A program made the position numbers and the translations under genes. Positions 35,082 through 43,382 of a DNA stretch of 64,000 bases are shown in pieces. The DNA comes from ZC4RG19 sp017577565. Its GTDB lineage: Bacteria > Actinomycetota > Acidimicrobiia > Acidimicrobiales > VFJN01. The stretch's first letter is position 1, and the number at the start of each line of letters is the position of its first letter. The notes below the pieces were generated by a model. It was not told the origin of the DNA. It did no database searches and saw only the letters and a list, made by a program, of their open reading frames with translations. Location of the stretch: positions 71,335-135,334 of the forward strand of contig VSCH01000002.1 of NCBI GenBank assembly GCA_047459075.1, given 5' to 3'.

Positions 35082-38000
35082 ATGCCGTTCGGCCCCGTCG
35101 ACCCCGACCTCGACCTGCCGTCCCTCGAGCACCGCGTCCTCGCCCGCTGGCGGGAGCGCGGCATCGTCGAGGAGGCGGCCCGCCTCCGCAAGGGCGCGGA
35201 GCCCTGGATCTTCTACGAGGGGCCCCCGACCGCCAACGGCCGGCCCGGCCTCCACCACGTGTGGGCCCGCGTCTTCAAGGACATCTTCCCCCGCTTCCAG
35301 ACGATGCGGGGGCGCGACGTGCCCCGCAAGGGCGGCTGGGACTGCCACGGCCTGCCGGTGGAGCTCGAGGTCGAGAAGGAGCTCGGGCTCGACGGCAAGC
35401 CCCAGATCGAGGCCTACGGCATCGAGGCGTTCAACGAGCGCTGCCGCCAGTCGGTGCGCCGCTACGTCGAGGACTGGTCGCAGCTCACCGAGCGCGCCGG
35501 CGTGTGGATCGACACCGCCGACGCGTACTGGACGATGAGCAACGACTACATCGAGTCGGTCTGGTGGCTCATGCGGCAGCTGTGGGACAAGGGGCTGCTC
35601 TACGAGGGCCACCGGGTCACCCCCTACTGCGGCCGCTGCGGCACCGCGCTCAGCTCGCACGAGGTCGCGCAGGGCTACCGCGACGTCGTCGACCCGTCGA
35701 TCTACGTCCGCTTCCCGCTCACCGGCGACGGCGTGCCCGACGCCGACCTGCTGGTGTGGACCACCACGCCGTGGACGCTGATCTCCAACACGGCCGCGGC
35801 CGTCGGGCCCGGCTTCACCTACGTCCGCATCACCCCGCCGGAGGGCGGGCGCGACCTCGTCCTCGGCGAGCGGGCGGCCGAGCGCCTCTTCCCCGGCGCC
35901 CCGGTGCACGAGCGCTGGACCGGCGCCGAGATGGCCGCGGCGGGGTGGCGCTACGAGCGGCCGTTCACGTTCCTCGAGCCGGCCGCCGGCAAGGACGGCT
36001 GGCGGGTGGTGGCCGCCGACTACGTCAGCGACGACGACGGCTCGGGCATCGTCCACATCGCCCCCGCCTTCGGCGAGGAGGACGCCCAGGTCGGGCGGGC
36101 CGAGGACCTGCCGGTGCTCAACCCGGTCGGCCCCGACGCCGCCTTCGACGAGCGCGTGACCCCCTGGGCGGGCCGGTTCGTCAAGGACGCCGACCCGGAG
36201 ATCATCGCCGACCTGCGCGAGCGCGGCCTGCTCGTCGCCGAGCACCCCTACGAGCACAGCTACCCGCACTGCTGGCGCTGCGGGACGCCGCTCATCTACT
36301 GGGCCAAGACGTCGTGGTTCGTGCGCACCGAGGAGCGGCGCGCCGACCTCATCGCCCAGAACGAGCGCATCAACTGGTACCCGGAGCACATCAAGCACGG
36401 GCGCTTCGGGCGCTGGCTCGAGTCCAACGTCGACTGGGCGCTGTCGCGCGACCGCTACTGGGGCACGCCCCTGCCGATCTGGCGGTGCGGCGACTGCGGC
36501 ACCGACACCTGCGTCGGCTCCGTGGCCGAGCTCGCCGAGCTCGCCGGGCGCGACCTGGGCGACCTCGACCTCCACCGGCCCTTCGTCGACGAGGTCACCT
36601 GGACCTGCCGCGAGGAGGGCTGCGACGGCACCGTCCGGCGCCTGCCGCCCGTGCTCGACGCCTGGTTCGACTCCGGCTCGATGCCCTCGGCCCAGATGCA
36701 CTTCCCCTTCGCCGACGAGGGGCGCTTCGAGGCCAGCTTCCCGGCCGACTTCATCTGCGAGGCCATCGACCAGACCCGCGGCTGGTTCTACTCGCTGCTG
36801 GCCGTCAACACGCTCGTCTTCGGGTCGACGCCCTACCGCAACGTCGTCTGCCTCGGCCACATCGTCGACGAGGACGGCCAGAAGATGTCCAAGTCGCGGG
36901 GCAACGTCATCGACCCCTGGTCGCTGTTCGAGGGGGTCGGCGCCGACGCCCTGCGCTGGTACTTCTTCGCCGCGGGCCAGCCGTGGGGCCAGCGGCGGGT
37001 GTTCGAGGACGGCATCCGCGAGACCACCCGGCAGACGCTGCTGACGCTCTGGAACGTCTTCAGCTTCTTCGTCACCTACGCCGACCTCGACGGCTGGGAG
37101 CCCGACCCGGCGGCGGGCCCGCCGCGGCCGGAGCACGTGCTCGACCGCTGGCTGCTCGGCGAGCTGGACGACACCGTCGCCGAGGTCACCGCGGCCCTCG
37201 AGGACTTCGACGCGCTGCGGGGCGCCAGCCGGCTCGCCCGCTTCGTCGACGACCTGTCCAACTGGTACGTGCGCCGCAGCCGGCCCCGGTTCTGGAAGGC
37301 CAGCGACCCGGTGGCCCACGCCACGCTGCACCACGCGCTGGTCGTGACCGCCCAGCTGCTGGCGCCGTTCTGCCCGTTCCTGGCCGACGAGCTCTACGTG
37401 AGGCTCACCGGCGAGGCGTCGGTCCACCTGACCGACTGGCCGCAGCCCGCCGGCGCGGCCGACCCCGAGCTGTCCGCCCAGATGGCCGCCGCCCGCCGGC
37501 TGGTGGCGCTGGGCCGCGCCGCCCGGACCGACGCCAAGGTCAAGGTGCGCCAGCCGCTGCGGCGGGCGCTCGTGCTGCACCCCGGCGTCACGCTGCGGGA
37601 CGACGTCGTCGCCGAGGTGGCCGGCGAGCTCAACGTCAAGGCCGTCGACGACATCGACACGCTCTCCGGCCTCATGACCTGGACGGTCGTGCCCAACTTC
37701 CGGGTTCTCGGCCCTCGCCTCGGGCCCAAGGTCAACGAGGTCAAGGCGGCGCTGGCGGCGGCCGACGGCACGGCGCTGCAGCGGCAGCTCGAGTCCGAGG
37801 GGTTCATCGAGGTGGCCGGCGAGCGCCTGACCGCGGACGACGTCGAGCTGCGGGCCTCGCGCCACGAGGCCTACGGCGTGGCCGAGGACGGCGGGTGGGC
37901 CGTGGCCCTCGACCTCGAGCTCGACGACGAGCTGCGGCGCGAGGGGCTGGCCCGGGAGCTCGTCCGCAGCCTCAACGAGCTGCGCAAGGACCTGGGGCTC

Positions 38001-38192
38001 GAGGTGTCCGACCGCATCCGGCTCACCGTCGAGGCCGAGGGCCCGGTGGCCGAGGCGATCGAGCGCCACCGCGACTACGTCGCCGGCGAGGTCCTGGCGG
38101 TCGAGCTCGACCTGGCGGCCGTCGACGGGCGGGCCGCCGGCGAGCTGGACGTCGACGGCCACCGCGTGCGGGTCGCCGTCGAGAAGGCCTGA
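35082..38192 (+). CDS. ileS: Isoleucyl-tRNA synthetase (type 2, eukaryote-like)
   Basis: Class I aminoacyl-tRNA synthetase of 1036 residues. The HIGH-equivalent motif is HHVW at residues 58-61 in PTANGRPGLHHVWARVFKD, and KMSKS is at 601-605. The editing (CP1) domain contains LLVWTTTPWTLISNTAAAVG. The C-terminal region carries a DUF5915-type domain found in type 2 enzymes. The ATG at 35082 follows TACCCT (35069-35074) by 7 nt, so the mRNA is probably leaderless and no T-box leader is present. ValRS is excluded by overall motif order and editing-domain sequence. Confidence 0.93.
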   Translation: MPFGPVDPDLDLPSLEHRVLARWRERGIVEEAARLRKGAEPWIFYEGPPTANGRPGLHHVWARVFKDIFPRFQTMRGRDVPRKGGWDCHGLPVELEVEKELGLDGKPQIEAYGIEAFNERCRQSVRRYVEDWSQLTERAGVWIDTADAYWTMSNDYIESVWWLMRQLWDKGLLYEGHRVTPYCGRCGTALSSHEVAQGYRDVVDPSIYVRFPLTGDGVPDADLLVWTTTPWTLISNTAAAVGPGFTYVRITPPEGGRDLVLGERAAERLFPGAPVHERWTGAEMAAAGWRYERPFTFLEPAAGKDGWRVVAADYVSDDDGSGIVHIAPAFGEEDAQVGRAEDLPVLNPVGPDAAFDERVTPWAGRFVKDADPEIIADLRERGLLVAEHPYEHSYPHCWRCGTPLIYWAKTSWFVRTEERRADLIAQNERINWYPEHIKHGRFGRWLESNVDWALSRDRYWGTPLPIWRCGDCGTDTCVGSVAELAELAGRDLGDLDLHRPFVDEVTWTCREEGCDGTVRRLPPVLDAWFDSGSMPSAQMHFPFADEGRFEASFPADFICEAIDQTRGWFYSLLAVNTLVFGSTPYRNVVCLGHIVDEDGQKMSKSRGNVIDPWSLFEGVGADALRWYFFAAGQPWGQRRVFEDGIRETTRQTLLTLWNVFSFFVTYADLDGWEPDPAAGPPRPEHVLDRWLLGELDDTVAEVTAALEDFDALRGASRLARFVDDLSNWYVRRSRPRFWKASDPVAHATLHHALVVTAQLLAPFCPFLADELYVRLTGEASVHLTDWPQPAGAADPELSAQMAAARRLVALGRAARTDAKVKVRQPLRRALVLHPGVTLRDDVVAEVAGELNVKAVDDIDTLSGLMTWTVVPNFRVLGPRLGPKVNEVKAALAAADGTALQRQLESEGFIEVAGERLTADDVELRASRHEAYGVAEDGGWAVALDLELDDELRREGLARELVRSLNELRKDLGLEVSDRIRLTVEAEGPVAEAIERHRDYVAGEVLAVELDLAAVDGRAAGELDVDGHRVRVAVEKA

Positions 38193-38200
38193 CGCCTGGG

Positions 38201-38223
38201 CCGGTGCCCGGCCCGGGCGCCGG
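38201..38223. terminator. Hairpin between convergent ileS and divIVA
   Basis: An inverted repeat of about 10 bp (CCGGTGCCCGG against CCGGGCGCCGG, one G-U pair in RNA) lies just after the ileS stop. It has no T-tract, so termination is only plausible. The rest of the 93-bp gap is GC-rich and I see nothing else in it. Confidence 0.35.
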
Positions 38224-38285
38224 CCGCCACGGCTCCCGATCGCGGCCGCGGCCGTGCGGCCCGCGGGGCGGTCCGGCGCGCCCGG

Positions 38286-39398
38286 TCAGCGACGCTGGCC
38301 GAACCGGGGCGCCTCGCCCTCGACCTTGTCCGGGTCGAACACCGCCTTGCCCCACTCGCTGGGGCGGCCGGCGGGCTCCGGCGCCGGCGACGACTCGCCC
38401 GCCGCGGGCGGCGCGGGCGGCGGGCCGAGCGGCTCGTCCTCGCGCGGGCGCAGCTCGGACGGCAGCCAGGGGCCGCGGTCGTCACCCGGCACGGCGAAGG
38501 GGATCGGCTGGGTCGGCGGGCCGGGGTCGACGCCGGCGGGGCCCTCCTGCAGGGCGGCCACCTGCGCCCCGGGCTGGGCGGCGGGGCCGAAGGGCATCGT
38601 GGCGTCGGCGTCGCCGTGGCCGTTGCGCCCGTCCGCGCCGACCGGCTCGTCCTGGGCGGCGGGTGCCGGCGCGGGTCCGGTGGTCGGCGCCGGGCCGGCC
38701 GCGGGGTCGCCGGCGGGCGACGCCGGGACGGGCGGGGGCTGCGGAGCCGACGCCGCGGGCGGCGGTGCCGGCGCCGCCGCAGGCTCCGGCGCCGGGCGGG
38801 CGACGTCCGACAGGGTCACCGGCGGCCCGGTGGACAGCACGCCGTCGTCGAGGAGCTTCTGCAACGAGGCGATGCCGGCGCGGAGCTGCTCGCGCTGCTC
38901 GTCGATGCGGCGCGTCAGCACCTCCAGGTCGTTGCGGAGCCGGTCGCGGTCGGCGAGCAGCTGCTCGACCTCGCGCTGGGCCCGGAGCCGGGCCGACTCC
39001 GCGCCCCGCCGGGCCTCGGCCTCGGCCTCGGCCCGGGTGCGGGCGGCCTCCTCGCGCGCCTCGGCGAGCACGCGGTTGGCCTCCTCCTTCGCCTCCTTGA
39101 TCGTGGCGTCCGCAGTGCGCTGCGCGAGCACGAGGGTGCGCCGCAGCGTCTCGTCGGTCTCCATGACCTCGGCGGACGGGGCCGGCCGGCGGCGGAGCTC
39201 CTCGAGCTCACGCTGCAGCTCGGCGAGGCGGGCGTCCGCCGCCTCGGCCCGGGCCTCGGCCTCACGAACCCGCTCGTTGAGCTGACCGACGCCCACGGCG
39301 ACGCGCTCGATGAAGTCGTCGACGTCGCGCGTGTTGTAGCCGCCACGCCGCGCCTCTCGGAACTCGGCGGCGTGGAGCACCTGCGGAGTCAGTTCCAT
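38286..39398 (-). CDS. divIVA: DivIVA/Wag31-like polar growth or septum protein
   Basis: Membrane-curvature-sensing coiled-coil protein that organises cell-wall growth. The N-terminal lipid-binding domain is MELTPQVLHAAEFREARRGG followed by YNTRDVDDFIERV. Residues about 35-195 form a coiled coil with a dense Ala/Glu/Arg pattern. Residues about 205-370 are disordered and rich in Pro and Ala, longer than in Wag31. The ATG at 39398 follows TACTCT (39411-39406) by 7 nt, so it may be transcribed apart from yggT. It is last in the division cluster. Confidence 0.92.
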   Translation of the reverse strand: MELTPQVLHAAEFREARRGGYNTRDVDDFIERVAVGVGQLNERVREAEARAEAADARLAELQRELEELRRRPAPSAEVMETDETLRRTLVLAQRTADATIKEAKEEANRVLAEAREEAARTRAEAEAEARRGAESARLRAQREVEQLLADRDRLRNDLEVLTRRIDEQREQLRAGIASLQKLLDDGVLSTGPPVTLSDVARPAPEPAAAPAPPPAASAPQPPPVPASPAGDPAAGPAPTTGPAPAPAAQDEPVGADGRNGHGDADATMPFGPAAQPGAQVAALQEGPAGVDPGPPTQPIPFAVPGDDRGPWLPSELRPREDEPLGPPPAPPAAGESSPAPEPAGRPSEWGKAVFDPDKVEGEAPRFGQRR

Positions 39399-39471
39399 GG
39401 GCGAGAGAGTAACGAAAACTCCACACAGGCACGGCGACCGGGACGTCGCCGGGCGCGGACCGGTGCCGCCC

Positions 39472-39726
39472 TCAGCAGATGGCCCGCAGCAGGATCGTGC
39501 CGATCAGGAAGATGACGATCGGCGACAGGTCGATGCCCATCGCCCCCATGCGGACCGGCGGCAGGATCGCCCGCACCGGCGCCAGCACCGGCTCCGTCAC
39601 CTTGTCGAAACCCTCGTAGATGTGGGCGTAGGTGGTGCCGGGGGTGGGCGGGAACCAGCTCATGATGATCCGGATGAAGATCACCAGCAGGTACAGCTGG
39701 ATGAGCACGCAGACGATGCTGGCCAT
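39472..39726 (-). CDS. YggT-family membrane protein
   Basis: An 84-residue membrane protein with two helices, one at each end (IVCVLIQLYLLVIFIRIIMSW and IVIFLIGTILLRAIC), and an amphipathic middle (YEGFDKVTEPVLAPVRAILPP) that defines the family. Its place between sepF and divIVA is conserved in Gram-positive division clusters. A role in division or osmotic stress is suspected but not proven. The start is ATG 39726. Confidence 0.9.
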   Translation of the reverse strand: MASIVCVLIQLYLLVIFIRIIMSWFPPTPGTTYAHIYEGFDKVTEPVLAPVRAILPPVRMGAMGIDLSPIVIFLIGTILLRAIC

Positions 39727-39759
39727 GTGGGCGGTGGGCTCCCCGGCGGAGGGTGGCGG

Positions 39760-40410
39760 TCAGGCTTCGTAGCCCCGCTCGTGGAGGCGGCGCCTCTCCT
39801 CGGGCGAGACCACGACGTCGCTGGGGGTCAGAAGATAGACGTGGTTGGCCACCCGCTCCATCTGGCCCCCGAGCCCGTAGCACAGGCCGCTGGCGAAGTC
39901 GATGATGCGGCGGGCGAGGTCGCGCTCGACCCCCTGGAGGTTGAGGATGACCGGGACGTTCTCCTTGAACTGGTCGGCCACCTCCTGGGCGTCGTTGAAC
40001 GCCGAGGGCGAGACGACGAACGGCTTCGACGTCGCCGTGGGCAGCGGCCGGACGACCGCGCCCCGCGGCGTCGTGCGCTCGCCGGTGGCGCTGCGCTCGG
40101 AGGCTCGCCGCACCGGGCGGACCGCCTCGCTCCGGCCGTCGACCGCCCGGGGGCCCGGGGTCGTCGCGCTCCGCTCGTGGCCGTTGGCCCGCGCGTCGTG
40201 GCCGTTGACCTCGTCGTCCGTCGCGGACGGTGGCAGCGTGCGCACCGACCCGGACGGCTCGGGATCGTGCTGGGCCTCCGCCGCGCCCCGCCTCACCACC
40301 GGACGTGGCGGCGCCGACCGCTGGTGCTCGCCCGTGACGTCGAAGTCGTCGTACTCGTCGTCGGGCCCGAGCCCCAGGTAGAGCATCGCCTTGCGCCACA
40401 TCGATGCCAT
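39760..40410 (-). CDS. sepF: Cell division protein SepF
   Basis: FtsZ membrane anchor and Z-ring organiser. The N-terminal amphipathic membrane-binding helix is MASMWRKAMLYLGLGPDDEY. A disordered Arg/Pro/Thr-rich linker spans about 25-125. The C-terminal dimerising domain, with KPFVVSPSAFNDAQEVADQF and VILNLQGVERDLARRIIDFASG, binds the FtsZ C-terminal peptide. In bacteria without FtsA, as here, SepF is the main anchor. The 216-residue length is normal. GGAGGAC precedes the ATG by 5 nt. Confidence 0.95.
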   Translation of the reverse strand: MASMWRKAMLYLGLGPDDEYDDFDVTGEHQRSAPPRPVVRRGAAEAQHDPEPSGSVRTLPPSATDDEVNGHDARANGHERSATTPGPRAVDGRSEAVRPVRRASERSATGERTTPRGAVVRPLPTATSKPFVVSPSAFNDAQEVADQFKENVPVILNLQGVERDLARRIIDFASGLCYGLGGQMERVANHVYLLTPSDVVVSPEERRRLHERGYEA

Positions 40411-40440
40411 GAGGAGTCCTCCACCGGCCGGAAGTGCCTT

Positions 40441-41142
40441 CTAGTGTCGCGCTCCGTCCCGATCCGGGCGCGGACCGAACAGCCCGCGACCGACGCGGAC
40501 GATGGTCGCGCCCTCGCGGAGCGCCACCTCGAGGTCGTCGGTCATGCCCATCGAGAGCTCGGACAGCCCCAGCCGGTCGCGCAGCTCGCGCGCTGCGCGC
40601 ATCGCCGGTCGGACCACCTCGGGCGGCCCGATCGGCGCCATCGTCATCAGCCCGCGGACGTCGAGGCCGAGGTCGACGAGCTGGTCGACCAGCTCGGGGG
40701 CCTGCGACGGCGGGCAGCCCGCCTTGCTCTGCTCGCCCGACGTGTTCACCTGCACGAGCACCGCGGCGCCCGGCGCCCACCGGGCGATCTCGGCGCCGAG
40801 CGCCGGGCGGTCGATGCTGTGCCACAGCGTCACGTGGGGCGCGGCCTTGCGCACCTTGTTGCGCTGCAGCCGGCCGATCGCGTGCCAGCGCGGCCGCGGC
40901 AGGGCGCCGGCCGCCACGTCGGGCTCGATCCCGGTCGCCTTGGCGACCAGCTCCTGCACGTAGTTCTCACCCAGGTCGACCAGGCCGTGCTCGAGCGCCG
41001 CCCGGACGACGTCGACCCCGAAGCCCTTGGTGACCGCCACGAGGCGCACCCGGTCGGGGTCGGGGGCGGCGGCGGCGATGCGCTCGCGGACCGCGGCGAT
41101 GCGGTCGGCGAGCGTGCCGGTGCGCGGCGCAGCCGGCCTCAC
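40441..41142 (-). CDS. yggS: YggS/PLPBP-family pyridoxal-phosphate homeostasis protein
   Basis: A 233-residue single-domain TIM-barrel PLP-binding protein. The PLP lysine is in VRLVAVTKGFGVDVV. GENYVQELVAKA, RWHAIGRLQRNKVRKAA and LSMGMTDDLEVALREGATIVRVG are family blocks. It balances vitamin B6 pools and has no enzyme activity known. Its place between ftsZ and sepF is conserved. The ylmD/pgeF gene usually found between ftsZ and yggS is absent. The start is GTG 41142. Confidence 0.93.
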   Translation of the reverse strand: MRPAAPRTGTLADRIAAVRERIAAAAPDPDRVRLVAVTKGFGVDVVRAALEHGLVDLGENYVQELVAKATGIEPDVAAGALPRPRWHAIGRLQRNKVRKAAPHVTLWHSIDRPALGAEIARWAPGAAVLVQVNTSGEQSKAGCPPSQAPELVDQLVDLGLDVRGLMTMAPIGPPEVVRPAMRAARELRDRLGLSELSMGMTDDLEVALREGATIVRVGRGLFGPRPDRDGARH

Positions 41143-41185
41143 GGCGCCCCGCCGGACGCTCGTCGGTGGCGCGGCCCAGCCACCC

Positions 41186-42295
41186 CTACTTCAGGAACGA
41201 GGGGACGTCGAACTCGTCGTCGCCGTCGAGGTCGAGGTCGTCCACCGGCCCGCTGCCGGTGAGCGCCTCGAGCTCGTCGTCGACCCGGCCGGTCGCCCCG
41301 TTGCTGCCCCGCACGAGGGCGTGGCCGCCGGTGGTGTCGCGGTCGTCCCACCGGTCGAACCCGGCGGCGATGACGGTCACCCGGACCTCGTCGCCCATCT
41401 CGTCGTCGATGATCGAGCCGAAGATGATGTTGGCGTCGGGGTGGGCGACGCCGTGGATCACCTCGGCCGCCTCGTTGACCTCGAACAGCCCGAGGTCGCT
41501 GCCGCCGGCGATGGTGAGCAGGATGCCGCGGGCGCCCTCGATCGAGGCCTCGAGCAGCGGGCTGGAGATGGCGTTGCGGGAGGCGGTGAGCGCCCGGCCC
41601 TCGCCGGAGCCGTAGCCGATGCCCATGAGCGCCGAGCCGGCGTTGCTCATGATCATCTTGACGTCGGCGAAGTCGGTGTTGATGAGGCCGGGCGTCGTGA
41701 TGAGGTCGGTGATGCCCTGGACGCCCTGGAGGAGCACCTCGTCGGCCATCTTGAACGCGTTGACCATCGAGGTCTTCTCGTTCGAGACCGTGAGGAGGCG
41801 GTCGTTCGGGATGACGATGAGGGTGTCGACCTTCTCCTTGAGGCGCTGGATGCCCTGCTCCGCCTGGACCGCCCGGCGCCGGCCCTCGAAGCTGAACGGC
41901 CGGGTGACGACGCCGATGGTCAGGGCGCCGAGGCTCTTCGCGATCTCGGCCACGACGGGGGCGCCGCCGGTGCCGGTGCCGCCGCCCTTGCCGGCGGTGA
42001 TGAACACCATGTCGGCGCCCTTGAGGATCTCCTCGATCTCGTCGCGGTGCTCCTCCGCGGCCTGACGGCCGACCTCGGGGTCGCTCCCCGCCCCGAGGCC
42101 GCGCGTCAGCTCGCGGCCGATGTCGAGCTTCGCGTCGGCATCGCTCATCAACAGCGCCTGGGCGTCGGTGTTGATGGCGATGAACTCGACACCCTTGAGA
42201 CCGGCATCGATCATCCGGTTGACCGCGTTGACGCCGCCACCACCGATCCCGACGACTTTGATCACGGCCAAGTAGTTCTGCGGATTGCCGGCCAT
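41186..42295 (-). CDS. ftsZ: Cell division GTPase FtsZ
   Basis: Tubulin-like GTPase that forms the Z ring. The 369-residue product has the GTP signature GGGTGTGG at residues 104-111, the T7 loop region NTDFADVKMIMSNAG, and the C-terminal partner peptide DEFDVPSFLK, which would bind SepF. The C-terminal linker is only about 40 residues, so it is shorter than in mycobacteria. The ATG at 42295 has AGGTGG 9 nt upstream; an upstream in-frame start at 42346 lies in the leader and is less likely. The leader carries two hairpins. Confidence 0.96.
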   Translation of the reverse strand: MAGNPQNYLAVIKVVGIGGGGVNAVNRMIDAGLKGVEFIAINTDAQALLMSDADAKLDIGRELTRGLGAGSDPEVGRQAAEEHRDEIEEILKGADMVFITAGKGGGTGTGGAPVVAEIAKSLGALTIGVVTRPFSFEGRRRAVQAEQGIQRLKEKVDTLIVIPNDRLLTVSNEKTSMVNAFKMADEVLLQGVQGITDLITTPGLINTDFADVKMIMSNAGSALMGIGYGSGEGRALTASRNAISSPLLEASIEGARGILLTIAGGSDLGLFEVNEAAEVIHGVAHPDANIIFGSIIDDEMGDEVRVTVIAAGFDRWDDRDTTGGHALVRGSNGATGRVDDELEALTGSGPVDDLDLDGDDEFDVPSFLK

Positions 42296-42342
42296 GGGTG
42301 GTGCCACCTCACCTTCAGGGGACGTGTGCGGGGAGAAGATGC

Positions 42343-42410
42343 TCACCCGGACCGCCAGACCCGGGTGAACCGCCAGAACCTACCAAGCCGAGGCCCCCTC
42401 GACATCGGCT
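42343..42410 (-). promoter_or_regulatory. ftsZ leader with two stem-loops
   Basis: The 168-bp gap between ftsQ and ftsZ is the longest inside the division cluster and contains its most A/T-rich stretch (about 42418-42480), a probable promoter zone. Two inverted repeats lie toward ftsZ: 8-bp arms TCACCCGG/CCGGGTGA at 42343-42350 and 42361-42368, and 6-bp arms AGCCGA/TCGGCT at 42386-42391 and 42405-42410. I could not fix an exact -35/-10 pair. Confidence 0.4.
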
Positions 42411-42463
42411 GAGCCTGAAGTTAAGGTCGATACTTTTCCTCAACCTCTGGTAGTTCTCGCAGA

Positions 42464-43300
42464 CTAGGAACACATCTGGTTTCTGGTCAAGGCCGGACTT
42501 CCGGGCACGCGCACGTCCAGCACCTCCATGCAGGAGGTGTCCACCTCGTCCAGCACGGTCTTCAGGGCGGTGACCTTGTCGTCCAGGTGCTCGGTCGAGC
42601 CGAACCGCACGACGCCGCCCGCGACCAGCTCGGCCTCCAGGTCGGTCGACACCGACGCGACGACGCCCGGCAGACGCTCCTCGAGGGCGACGGCGAGGTC
42701 GAGGGCGTCGCGCGCCGCCTCGTCGAGGCGCTCGCCCTCGGCCACCCGACCGGAGATCCCGGTCAGCACGAGCCGCTCCCCCTCCGGCACCTCCTCGTCG
42801 GGCGCCCGCTCCTCGATGGCGAGCACCCAGCCCTCGGCGTCGACGATCGCGGCCCGGTCCTCGGTCACCTGGACGACGGCGACCGGGGCGCGCTCGGTGA
42901 CCCGGATCTCCAGGGTCGACGGCCAGCGCCGGGACACCCGGGCCGAGCCCACCCAGGGCAGCCGCTCGACCCGCTCGGCCACCGCCCCGGTGTCGACCGA
43001 GATCAGCGGCGTCCCGGGCTCGACGGCCGCCGCCCGCCGCACCTCGTCGTCGCCGGTGCGCTCGGCGCCCGAGACCGTCACGCGGTCGACGTCGAGCAGC
43101 GGCGACCGGGTGGCGGCGACCGCGGCCACGACCGCGACGAGCAGCGCCAGCGCGGTGGTCAGCCGGCGCAACCGGCGGCGGCCCTCGTCGCGCCGGACCT
43201 GGATGCGCCGCCACCGCATCCGGGGGTCGACGACCACCCCGCCGCCGGTCGTCCGCGGCGTGCGGGTGCCGGTGCCGCCCCCGCCGGCACCGCCGCTCAC
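42464..43300 (-). CDS. ftsQ: Cell division protein FtsQ/DivIB
   Basis: Bitopic divisome protein of 278 residues. A cytoplasmic basic N-terminus of about 45 residues precedes one membrane helix (ALALLVAVVAAVAA). The POTRA domain follows (DVDRVTVSGAERTGDDEVRRAA), then the beta domain with the LPWVGSARVSRRWPSTLEIRV segment. I choose GTG 43300, because GGGGGAG lies about 9 nt upstream; TTG 43318 is the alternative. It is separated from murC by a 16-bp inverted repeat that ends next to this Shine-Dalgarno site. Confidence 0.9.
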   Translation of the reverse strand: MSGGAGGGGTGTRTPRTTGGGVVVDPRMRWRRIQVRRDEGRRRLRRLTTALALLVAVVAAVAATRSPLLDVDRVTVSGAERTGDDEVRRAAAVEPGTPLISVDTGAVAERVERLPWVGSARVSRRWPSTLEIRVTERAPVAVVQVTEDRAAIVDAEGWVLAIEERAPDEEVPEGERLVLTGISGRVAEGERLDEAARDALDLAVALEERLPGVVASVSTDLEAELVAGGVVRFGSTEHLDDKVTALKTVLDEVDTSCMEVLDVRVPGSPALTRNQMCS

Positions 43301-43318
43301 CGCCGGCCGCTCCCCCAA

Positions 43319-43369
43319 CCCTCGACCTCGACCTCACGTCCACCCTCGACCTCAGGTCGAGGTCGAGGG
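43319..43369 (-). repeat. Intercistronic inverted repeat between murC and ftsQ
   Basis: CCCTCGACCTCGACCT (43319-43334) and its exact reverse complement (43354-43369) form a 16-bp stem with a 19-nt loop. A third partial copy (43343-43352) in the loop can instead pair with the right arm as a tight 9-bp hairpin. Thus two structures exclude each other. The element ends at the ftsQ ribosome-binding region. Confidence 0.65.
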
Positions 43370-43382
43370 TTCGCCCCCGGTC

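Noticed and set aside
34556..39100. Very long plus-strand open frame (1514 codons) across dksA, ileS and divIVA
   Set aside because: It runs through three well-supported genes in a wrong frame, and its product is low-complexity Arg/Gly/Pro.
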